Assembly: GCA_013286285.1 (NCBI GenBank)
Contig: JABDGA010000006.1
Span: 1-49,473 of the forward strand
Direction of reading: 5' to 3'
Source of the DNA: Alphaproteobacteria bacterium
Lineage (GTDB): Bacteria; Pseudomonadota; Alphaproteobacteria; Rickettsiales; JABCZZ01
Length of the DNA stretch: 49,473 bases
Numbering within the stretch: the stretch's first letter is position 1; each line of letters starts with the position of its first letter. A program made the position numbers and the translations under genes. Below are positions 42,819-49,473 of the stretch, in pieces. The notes beneath the pieces were generated by a model, which ran no database searches, was not told the DNA's origin, and saw only the letters and a program-made list of their open reading frames with translations.

Positions 42819-44357
42819 TTACTTGGCCACCTGCTCCGGTGAAATATCCAGCAGTTCATTAATACAGGTCGGATCGGCAAGAAAATGCAGAGTTACTACC
42901 GTGCCAACGTCTATTTCACTGTCAATCGTGATGCTACCATAATGCAGATCTATCAAGTTCTTGGTAAGCGGCAAACCCAATCCGGTGCCGCCATAGCGCC
43001 GGTTAAGACCGCTATCCACCTGCTCGAATCCCTGGAATACCTTGGAAATATTCTCCTTCACCATACCGATGCCATTATCGCTGATGGTGATGATAAAGTC
43101 CGTCACCATGCCGCCGCGCATCTCAGGATGCACCGCGATATGCACTGTGCCGCCCTTATTGGTAAACTTCACTGCATTAGACAGGATATTGAGTATAATC
43201 TGGGAGAAACGCAAGCGATCCGCAACAATGGGAGGAAGCTTCTCCGCAATCTCTTTAATGATGGTGACACCGCCTTCAACCGCGCGCTTTTCCATGATGC
43301 CAATGCATTTCTTAATGGCGTTGTGGATATCCACATGCTCAAATACAAGCATCATTCTTCCCGATTCGGCTTTGGAAAGATCGAGAATGTCATTGATGAT
43401 ATCAAGCAGATGCCCACCCGCGTCATTAATATCACTGGCATATTCCAGGTATTTTTCATTGCCGAGCTTGCCAAAAAGCTGCTCCTTGAAGACGGAAGAA
43501 AAACCGATGATGGCATTGAGCGGCGTGCGGAGCTCATGGCTAACATTCGCAAGGAAATGGGATTTCGCAATGCTGGCGCTTTCGGCATTTTTCTTCGCTT
43601 TGCCCAGTTCTTCATTCTGCTTGAGCAATTGCCGGTCGCGTTCCTGTATTTCATCCAACATGGCATTGAATGCATCCATCAGCATGTAGATTTCATTCTC
43701 CTGCCTTCCGCCGTCCGGACGCGGTTCATTGGTAACGCGCAGCGAATAATCCTCTTCGATCGATATGCGCCTTGCAATGGCGGCAAGCGCCAGCAACGGT
43801 TCTGAAATAGTGCCCTGCATGGCAAGGGCGAGCATATAGGCAGAGACAATGACCAGCAGAATAATGACGAACGCTATCGTGATCTGCTTGATGAGATACG
43901 CCCTGATTTCACGCATATCGGATTCAAGCAGAATCGAGGCGACCAGCATTCCGTTATTGTCAAGATTTCTTAATACGATGGTATTGCCGCCATAACTGCC
44001 AATCCCTTCTTTCACCCCGTTAATATTGGGGCAGGATTTGTCCATCAGTCCGTTGCTGAAATAAAATGCCGCCGGCTTGGCGCTCGTATCATACATGCAG
44101 ACACGGAGTATGGAGGGTTTGACGCTGAATACATCCTGCAGGTTGCTGGTAGCAGCGCTTTCCTGCCCGAAGCTGATATACGCCAGATTGCTTTTACCGA
44201 CATTGACCGCAGTGTCCTCCAGCTGGCCATACAGATTCGCCCGCATATTATAGATGCCGATGGCAGTGATGGCAATGGTCGTCAGAGTCACGGCAATCGC
44301 GCTGACCAAAGTGATCAGTAACGTCAGGCGCGTTTTGATCGTGGCATGCGCGAGCAT
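42819..44357 (-). CDS. Sensor histidine kinase with CHASE8-like sensor, HAMP, HisKA and HATPase domains
   Basis: A 512-residue membrane kinase. Order: membrane helix (about 11-34), periplasmic CHASE8-like sensor (about 40-150; NLYGQLEDTAVNVGKSNLAY, ILRVCMYDTSAKPAAFYFSN), second helix (about 158-180), HAMP (about 182-240), coiled coil, HisKA with phospho-His274 in FLANVSHELRTPLNAIIGFS, and HATPase with N box IILNILSNAVKF, G1 ISDNGIGM and G2 YGGTGLGLPL. No receiver. The start at 44357, one base after the yfiR stop (44359), is preferred over the longer frame to 44435. It is coupled to yfiR, so YfiR probably regulates its sensor. The TonB receptor upstream completes the trio. Confidence 0.92.
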   Translation of the reverse strand: MLAHATIKTRLTLLITLVSAIAVTLTTIAITAIGIYNMRANLYGQLEDTAVNVGKSNLAYISFGQESAATSNLQDVFSVKPSILRVCMYDTSAKPAAFYFSNGLMDKSCPNINGVKEGIGSYGGNTIVLRNLDNNGMLVASILLESDMREIRAYLIKQITIAFVIILLVIVSAYMLALAMQGTISEPLLALAAIARRISIEEDYSLRVTNEPRPDGGRQENEIYMLMDAFNAMLDEIQERDRQLLKQNEELGKAKKNAESASIAKSHFLANVSHELRTPLNAIIGFSSVFKEQLFGKLGNEKYLEYASDINDAGGHLLDIINDILDLSKAESGRMMLVFEHVDIHNAIKKCIGIMEKRAVEGGVTIIKEIAEKLPPIVADRLRFSQIILNILSNAVKFTNKGGTVHIAVHPEMRGGMVTDFIITISDNGIGMVKENISKVFQGFEQVDSGLNRRYGGTGLGLPLTKNLIDLHYGSITIDSEIDVGTVVTLHFLADPTCINELLDISPEQVAK

Positions 44358-44358
44358 A

Positions 44359-44934
44359 TTACTTGATGACCTCCGCCGCAATCTGCAGAAGCCGCGCATC
44401 AATAGTAAGGCCATCCTCTGCCGCCGTCCTGGCATTAATACGCAAGTTAATCTTATCCTTGTAAAAAAGCCCTACGCTCTTGCCTACCCTTACGATCTCA
44501 ATGCTTCCCCCTTCATCGGCAAAGTCCTTGGCCTCACTTATGCTTAAGACCGGATGATGTTTTACATACGCCAGAATAGAGTGCGCATTATCTTCCTGAT
44601 TTTTTCCAATGAAAAGAATATTGCAGGAGTTCAGGACGCTGCCTGACGCGGAATCATTAATATTAATAGTCAGGCTTTGTGTATGGGATTCCTGAAAGGT
44701 TTTAAAATAACTGCTGAATTCCTTATCACCGGTAATGCATACGGTCGCAACATTGCTTTTTTTAGGCGCATTGTCACCTGGCCAGTCAACGAATTTCAGG
44801 AAGTTATAGATAAAAGCTATTTTTATCCGGTATTCATTGGCGCTCTTATCAGTCTCATCATCGGCAAGGGCGGGCAGAAATGCCCCCAGGCACCCGATAA
44901 CCACTACCATGATGATGCTGAATATTCTACTCAT
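44359..44934 (-). CDS. YfiR family periplasmic regulator
   Basis: A 191-residue exported protein: signal peptide (MSRIFSIIMVVVIGCLGAFL then PALA), then the DUF4154/YfiR core KIAFIYNFLKFVDWPGD, VCITGDKEFSSYF, LNSCNILFIGKNQ, PVLSISEAKDFADEGGSIEI and the terminal block INARTAAEDGLTIDARLLQIA. In Pseudomonas YfiR represses the diguanylate cyclase YfiN; here the next gene is a kinase, so the output is phosphorylation. The frame extends to 44979, but MSRIFSII at 44934 gives a proper signal peptide. It is one base from the kinase start. Confidence 0.9.
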   Translation of the reverse strand: MSRIFSIIMVVVIGCLGAFLPALADDETDKSANEYRIKIAFIYNFLKFVDWPGDNAPKKSNVATVCITGDKEFSSYFKTFQESHTQSLTININDSASGSVLNSCNILFIGKNQEDNAHSILAYVKHHPVLSISEAKDFADEGGSIEIVRVGKSVGLFYKDKINLRINARTAAEDGLTIDARLLQIAAEVIK

Positions 44935-44997
44935 GGCCGACCTGCAGCCCATCAGAAAATATCCTGAGATACATCCCATGTCCGAGGGCAGCCAATG

Positions 44998-45022
44998 ATG
45001 ATACCGGTAATGCCGGTATCAT
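44998..45022. repeat. 10-bp dyad in the yfiR upstream region
   Basis: ATGATACCGG (44998-45007), loop TAATG, CCGGTATCAT (45013-45022), 64 bases before the yfiR ATG. A second short palindrome, ATCGCGAGCGAT, is at about 45030-45041. No T-run follows. Either an operator or a leader hairpin. Confidence 0.4.
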
Positions 45023-45199
45023 TCCCTCAATCGCGAGCGATGATAATAGGTGACGACGATGCATAACGGCCTTACAATGCGAATCTCAGGATAAATAGTA
45101 GCAGAAAATGATTAACTAACTCTTAGAGAAGCATTAATTAAGTCTTAAGAGGATAGGAATGTTAGGCGCGTCCCAAGACAAAAAGTAACATGGGGAAGC

Positions 45200-45592
45200 T
45201 TAAAGGGAAGCACCAGGAGGAGTGGAAGAAGCAGCCGCTTTGGCGGTCTCTTCCCGTTTCAGGCGCTTCTCGAAGATCTTATCCACCTGTGCATTATGCT
45301 TCTTTGCCAAATCGTGACTGGCATAACCACAAAAGATAGAGATAGGCGCAAGCGCGGATAAGGAAATCAGCCCACCCGCCCCTAATGCGTCGATTAATTT
45401 ATTTAAATGGTGAGAAAATTTTTCATCTCCTGTTTGCGGAGACTGCGGCAGATTTTTGCTGAACCCATTATATAAAAACCCCACCGCCGTTGAGATAACA
45501 ACACATATCCCAAAACCTGCAAAAGCCCCCTTAAAGGACTCTACTATCTCATTTTTCTTTATTTTAGACTTATCTGCATCATTTTCAGGCAT
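45200..45592 (-). CDS. Small two-helix membrane protein (130 aa)
   Basis: Unrecognised. Charged N-terminus (MPENDADKSKIKKNEIVESF), membrane segments at about 24-45 (AGFGICVVISTAVGFLYNGF) and 73-92 (GGLISLSALAPISIFCGY), and a basic amphipathic C-terminal stretch (DKIFEKRLKREETAKAA). It lies between the PRMT-like gene and yfiR on the same strand, inside the receptor-to-kinase block. The base composition here looks more AT-rich than the flanking housekeeping genes. Function unknown. Confidence 0.55.
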   Translation of the reverse strand: MPENDADKSKIKKNEIVESFKGAFAGFGICVVISTAVGFLYNGFSKNLPQSPQTGDEKFSHHLNKLIDALGAGGLISLSALAPISIFCGYASHDLAKKHNAQVDKIFEKRLKREETAKAAASSTPPGASL

Positions 45593-45731
45593 ACGCTGTC
45601 CCTACAATCCAGCAGCCTATACTATAGCACTTCATCGGAAGTAGGATAAGTTAAATATTTGTTACAAGTAAGAGAATAGGTCGTCATCCCCCACTATTAA
45701 TAATAGATATTAAGTGACATTACTTACAAAA

Positions 45732-46742
45732 TTACCAGTATAAAATGTTTGTCAATTCCTTACCAGAAATATGATCAGCGAACTGGAAAGCATAGGTATA
45801 TGGTGCGTCTACACGTTTCAGCATAAGCTCCAATGAAATTTCAGAAAATTCACTTCCTTTAATAGGCCTTTTTAATGGAATGTAAAATGGCTTCCAGGCA
45901 AAAAGAGTAGGATCCACCGAACTGAGGATGGTTTTACCATCATGCGATAATTCTACAGAAAACCAGCCTATAATGCCCTTATAAGCAGCCTTCGAAGGAA
46001 TGGCAACAGTACTTGCAACCTTTGCAGGGTAAGGGTTTGATTTTGTGAAATCAAATCCTTGCATGGTAGCAATCTGGGGCTTTGATTCCTCAATGTAGTT
46101 TTGCAATGCTTTTTCGAAATTAACCGCATACATATTTCCGGAGCTGAAAAATGTATAATCCAACAGATCAACCTCAATAGACTTACTCCTCAGGAAATCA
46201 AAACCATTGGCAGGAGGTAAACCTGTCCTTGGGATTGAATCATCTTCAACTAAGATAAAATTAAGTTTCCCCCGCGTAGGTATAATGGATTCTTTTGATG
46301 ATACACGACTAACAAGTGTAGGAAAAGCATCCCAAGAACCAAAACCAAAAATCAACGAGGAAATAGTCTCCGATACTACTAGGCCAAGCTGCTTTGGTAA
46401 TCTGGATAAATTTACATATTCTAAAGGCTGATCAATGATAGTAAATCTTCCTGCCATTCCATTTTTTTCTAGCAAATGAGTGGCGTATTGGGCAATTTTA
46501 TCCGAAGGTTCGATCATGAATACATGTTCATACCCATGTTTTAAAGCCATCAGCGATAAAATGCCGTTACCCGAACCAACATCTACAGCAACACCGGAAG
46601 CCTTTGTTTTTTCAATGGCCTCAGAGAACAATGATAGGCGACGCACATCAAACAACAAATAACAATGCTGCATGAAACGACCATATTCCTGCGGTTTCTG
46701 TACTGTATCTTCTATATTAGCCAGATTAAGTGCAAACGACAT
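45732..46742 (-). CDS. PRMT-like SAM-dependent methyltransferase
   Basis: A 336-residue class I methyltransferase. Motif I VAVDVGSGNGILSLMALKHG (51-70), post-I acidic Glu78 in MIEPSD, and VVSETISSLIFGFG at about 122-135 in the place of the PRMT double-E loop. A beta-barrel-like C-terminal part follows, as in PRMTs. Only one of the two PRMT loop glutamates (Glu125) is evident; the second appears replaced, so arginine methylation is not assured. The start at 46742 has a perfect GGAGG; the ATG at 46760 is less likely. The gene is AT-rich compared with the housekeeping genes, and sits between the TonB receptor and yfiR. Family assignment is by motif and layout. Confidence 0.72.
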   Translation of the reverse strand: MSFALNLANIEDTVQKPQEYGRFMQHCYLLFDVRRLSLFSEAIEKTKASGVAVDVGSGNGILSLMALKHGYEHVFMIEPSDKIAQYATHLLEKNGMAGRFTIIDQPLEYVNLSRLPKQLGLVVSETISSLIFGFGSWDAFPTLVSRVSSKESIIPTRGKLNFILVEDDSIPRTGLPPANGFDFLRSKSIEVDLLDYTFFSSGNMYAVNFEKALQNYIEESKPQIATMQGFDFTKSNPYPAKVASTVAIPSKAAYKGIIGWFSVELSHDGKTILSSVDPTLFAWKPFYIPLKRPIKGSEFSEISLELMLKRVDAPYTYAFQFADHISGKELTNILYW

Positions 46743-46836
46743 AAGACCTCCATCAAGCACAAATTATTTAACAAACATTAACCCCTATTGAGTATACTAA
46801 CCGATCGATACAAAGCAATCTTTTTATAATATCATT

Positions 46837-48849
46837 TTAGAATCTAAATGTTGCCTTAGCAAGTACACTTCTACCAATCTCTTCAGTAGGCTGGTATATA
46901 AATCCCGTATATTCCTCATGCTCTGATTTAAGAAGATTCTGACCAATAAGACTTAGGTCGAGCCCCTTCATTGGCGTATAGCCAATCCGTGTATCCAGAC
47001 GTGTATAAGCAGGCACCGGCACAGCAGGAAGCTGATCCACATGATATAGCATAGTATCCCACTGCATATTATAGGGCAAATCAACATAAGAACGTATATT
47101 AAATTGTTGATTAGGTGCAGTGCCCTGTTTAGTTACCAGCGTTGACCCTATAATATTAAGGTGGGATTCATATATTGAGTAACTACCATTGAACTTCAGC
47201 CATTTGGTGACCTCCCACGTTGAAGCCAATTCCACACCATGTGTTTCTCCATTATTGAGATTCCCTGGGATTAAAGGTGCGTAGACATAGCTTCCCATAA
47301 CTGGATCGAAGCGCGGAGAAGGCGTTCCGTTAGCTGCGGAAAGCAAGTCGCTATAATAATTATAGAATCCGGTAAGATCAAAAGACAAATCTTCGCGTGG
47401 CATGATACGGTAGCCTATTTCATAGGCATATAAATTTTCAGACTGCGCACTTAAGCTTCCTAGTTCAGCACCTAGTGTGGTAGAATTGAGTGTGCCAATA
47501 ACAAGACTCAAATTCTGAGTTGCCTGATTTTGGGTTCTAACAGCACGCGAAGCTGCTGCCCACACTGTCTGCTTATCGGAAGGCAACCATGAAAGCCTTA
47601 CACTTGGCTGGTATTCAAATCCACCAAAGTCATCATGCTCAAATTTGCTGCCTGCAGTTAAAAATAATTTATCCTGTATGATAGAAATTTTATCCTGGAA
47701 AAAGCCGCTATACAGATTCTCATAATAATTCTCAGGCGAGAAACTGACATAAAAATCGTTGCCAAAAAAACTGCTTATACGGCGGTAACCCACCCCCCAG
47801 GTAATATTATTATACTTATTCACCACCCAATCGTGTTGGAAATCAAAATCCACGGTCTGCGTATGCAGGCTGTTGCCGCCATCACCGGAATTAAAAAACT
47901 CTCTGACACTATCATCATAATATGCCTGCAAAGTAATGTCAGAATTCTTATCAAATTCATGCTTCCAACGCCCCAGTATATTCATCCCGCTTACATTATC
48001 ATTATCAGCAAACGTTTGAAGCAAAGACGAGGATACTGTCGAGGTTACAGGATACCTGCGCACCGCATCCTCCTGCCCTTTATACACATCCCCTTGTAGC
48101 GTGCCTGTATCTTTGCCGGAACCATTCCAATCCATACGGAAACCACCCTGACCGTTATCCCATGGATCACCCGCACCATTGCCATTTGATAGCAAATGCT
48201 GCTGGTTATAATCAAAATACTGCCCATAGGCGCGGTAGGAAAGATCACCTACTGTACCGCCATAACGTGCGCCGCTACTAAATCTCTCCTGAGTCCCAGT
48301 GGCCCCGGTAAGCAACGTACCCTGCGTATCTTTGGAATTTTTAGTGATGATGTTAATAACGCCGTTGACTGCATTTGCACCCCATAATGTGGCGCCTGGG
48401 CCGCGAATAACCTCTATGCGATCAATATCTTCCAACATCAGGTTCTGTACATCCCAATATACACCTGAAAATACCGGTGTATAAACTGTCCTGCCATCTA
48501 TCAACACCAAGAGTTTATTGGTATACTGACTGTCAAATCCCCGCGAAGTTATCGCCCAATTCTGTGAACCGGATTGGGCCACCTGAATACCGGGAACCAT
48601 GCGGAGCAACTCAGGGACGTTTTGCAGACCGGAACGGCGAATATCTTCCTGAGTAATCACATAAAGCGCTGCCGCCGTTTGCGAAGCTTTTTCAGTTCTT
48701 TTGGATACGGAAGTAACGTCAATATCGGTAAGCTGCTGCAACGACATATTGAATACGTCAGAATCTTTAATTTCATCCGATGCCTGAATTATTGCAGGCA
48801 TTGATAATGCACTAGTGATGGCAAGCAACAGCAACAGGTTATTACGCAT
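46837..48849 (-). CDS. TonB-dependent outer-membrane receptor
   Basis: A 670-residue receptor with a signal peptide (MRNNLLLLLAITSALSMPAI...). A TonB-box-like DIDVTSVSKRTEKA is followed by the plug (about 60-165: AAALYVITQEDIRRSG, LRMVPGIQVAQSGSQNW, LVLIDGRTVYTPVFSGVYWD, IEVIRGPGATLWGANAVNGV) and a 22-strand-type barrel to the terminal LAKATFRF with C-terminal Phe. This plug type is the one usually found with YfiR and CHASE8 kinases or cyclases. Its ligand is not readable. First gene of the trio but separated from yfiR by two unrelated genes. Confidence 0.94.
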   Translation of the reverse strand: MRNNLLLLLAITSALSMPAIIQASDEIKDSDVFNMSLQQLTDIDVTSVSKRTEKASQTAAALYVITQEDIRRSGLQNVPELLRMVPGIQVAQSGSQNWAITSRGFDSQYTNKLLVLIDGRTVYTPVFSGVYWDVQNLMLEDIDRIEVIRGPGATLWGANAVNGVINIITKNSKDTQGTLLTGATGTQERFSSGARYGGTVGDLSYRAYGQYFDYNQQHLLSNGNGAGDPWDNGQGGFRMDWNGSGKDTGTLQGDVYKGQEDAVRRYPVTSTVSSSLLQTFADNDNVSGMNILGRWKHEFDKNSDITLQAYYDDSVREFFNSGDGGNSLHTQTVDFDFQHDWVVNKYNNITWGVGYRRISSFFGNDFYVSFSPENYYENLYSGFFQDKISIIQDKLFLTAGSKFEHDDFGGFEYQPSVRLSWLPSDKQTVWAAASRAVRTQNQATQNLSLVIGTLNSTTLGAELGSLSAQSENLYAYEIGYRIMPREDLSFDLTGFYNYYSDLLSAANGTPSPRFDPVMGSYVYAPLIPGNLNNGETHGVELASTWEVTKWLKFNGSYSIYESHLNIIGSTLVTKQGTAPNQQFNIRSYVDLPYNMQWDTMLYHVDQLPAVPVPAYTRLDTRIGYTPMKGLDLSLIGQNLLKSEHEEYTGFIYQPTEEIGRSVLAKATFRF

Positions 48850-48899
48850 AGCTTCTCCACAGTTCGTTATTTTGCATTAAGATCAAAACTCATCAAATA

Positions 48900-48916
48900 G
48901 TTAAGAAATACTTAAC
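48900..48916. promoter_or_regulatory. Palindrome upstream of the TonB receptor
   Basis: GTTAAG-AAATA-CTTAAC, a 6-bp dyad, 51 bases before the receptor start codon. The position suits an operator near a promoter; it does not match a Fur box. Candidate regulator binding site only. Confidence 0.35.
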
Positions 48917-49044
48917 CAAACCTGAACAACTTACAACCTAAACATCGGGTATTAAAAATAATTTCGCGCAGTGGGACAGATATGCAACGGTTATCAAAAA
49001 ACGACTTTTTCTGATACAACCAATCACACTTGTTAATACAGAAA

Positions 49045-49473
49045 CTACACTTCTTCCGGTTGCCTGCTTTTTTCGTTACGCAATAAATTCGTAGAATTCT
49101 CTCTGGCATGCTGCTCTATAAGTACACTGAAGAGATAAAGCTTAATTCCTTCAGTAGTCGGATCCTCTGGCAATGTTACATCATAATGAATTTTTGGCTC
49201 CTTCCAACCCAGCATACAACAATCATGCTTATAGAGCCGTGCATTTAATATCGGAGCAGTAGCAAACAACATCTCCAGATTCAAAGCGGCCGCTTTTTCC
49301 ATAATACGCTCAACCAGGCGGCGCGAGACTTCCCCTCCATGAAATTCCTGCAAAAGGGCAAGACCAGAAGCCTGACAATAACTCATCTGCTTATAATGCA
49401 GCTGTGGAAAATGCCTTTCAAGCCGGAAGCCATCTGTTTCCATAGGAAGAAGCTTGGGCTTACGGGGAGTCTT
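49045..49473 (-). CDS. C-terminal part of a GNAT/FeeM-like acyltransferase-type protein (runs off window)
   Basis: The minus-strand frame is open past the window edge: KTPRKPKLLP precedes the first internal Met at 49443. The visible 142 residues contain GLALLQEFHGGEVSRRLVERI, KAAALNLEMLFATAPILNARLY, and the tail ARENSTNLLRNEKSRQPEEV. The ALLQEF...SRRLVERIM...LNLEMLFATAP...LYKH...LGW pattern resembles C-terminal parts of GNAT-fold proteins, including N-acyl amino acid synthase FeeM-like ones. I cannot confirm this without the N-terminal part. Same strand as the receptor, 195-base gap. Confidence 0.45.
   Translation of the reverse strand, partial: KTPRKPKLLPMETDGFRLERHFPQLHYKQMSYCQASGLALLQEFHGGEVSRRLVERIMEKAAALNLEMLFATAPILNARLYKHDCCMLGWKEPKIHYDVTLPEDPTTEGIKLYLFSVLIEQHARENSTNLLRNEKSRQPEEV

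Noticed and set aside
48912-49109. 65-residue minus ORF with CSFCINKC (possible zinc knuckle)
   Set aside because: Overlaps the 3' end of the GNAT/FeeM-like frame, with no ribosome-binding site; the Cys pattern looks accidental.

Overview
The window reads as a chromosomal segment of a free-living, flagellated, LPS-making alphaproteobacterium. The evidence is gene content and order: mltA beside a Tim44-like gene, a TPR gene overlapping ispE, tpiA-secG-pyrG, yajC-secD, waaA-lpxK-lpxL, the EI(Ntr) gene ptsP, FliK-like and MotE-like flagellar proteins, and outer-membrane receptors and porins. A 54-residue lipoprotein resembles small ones I associate with Rickettsiales, which hints at a deep-branching lineage, but I cannot place the genus. 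There are no recognisable tRNA or rRNA genes, insertion sequences, prophage or CRISPR arrays.

Layout. 1-3.2 kb (minus): FliK-like N-terminal part, MltA transglycosylase, Tim44-like protein and a small conserved protein. 3.4-7.3 kb (plus): TPR lipid/envelope-type protein, ispE, an unknown ORF, and two tandem 98-residue paralogues. 7.4-15.9 kb: an RhlE-like helicase with a DETD motif, then tpiA, secG, pyrG, an internally duplicated 250-residue protein, a 77-residue protein, rpmG, yajC, secD (no secF behind it) and a single-domain response regulator. 16-20.5 kb: lipid A/Kdo genes lpxL, lpxK, waaA on minus, then a tiny lipoprotein, MotE and pterin carbinolamine dehydratase. 20.5-24.2 kb: a redox-plus-ABC cassette (CPPC thioredoxin-like protein, MacB-type ATPase and permease, DUF3299) and an orphan His-rich membrane protein. 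24.4-31 kb (minus): HTH membrane protein, ptsP, 2OG-Fe(II) oxygenase, ilvE, pgeF and an orphan two-TM protein. 31.1-36.7 kb: gltD, suhB, an efp whose modification loop lacks the usual lysine, a C26 glutamine-amidotransferase-fold hydrolase, tldD and a small membrane protein. 36.8-42.7 kb (minus): an envelope metal/redox block of TlpA, an outer-membrane barrel with a CACGCGVF start, DUF2946, EfeB-like Tat-exported DyP peroxidase, NHL-type beta-propeller and OprB porin. 42.8-49.5 kb (minus): CHASE8-type histidine kinase, YfiR and a TonB-dependent receptor, a sensory trio interrupted by a small membrane protein and a PRMT-like methyltransferase, then a partial GNAT/FeeM-like gene at the edge.

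Most genes are housekeeping and envelope biogenesis. The less ordinary content is the interrupted receptor-YfiR-kinase trio, the lysine-less EF-P, the duplicated lineage-specific proteins, the thiol-linked ABC/DUF3299 cassette, and heptanucleotide repeats (GTTTCNG and GAGTNAC types) that reach into gene ends. All assignments are from reading the sequence; none were checked against databases.
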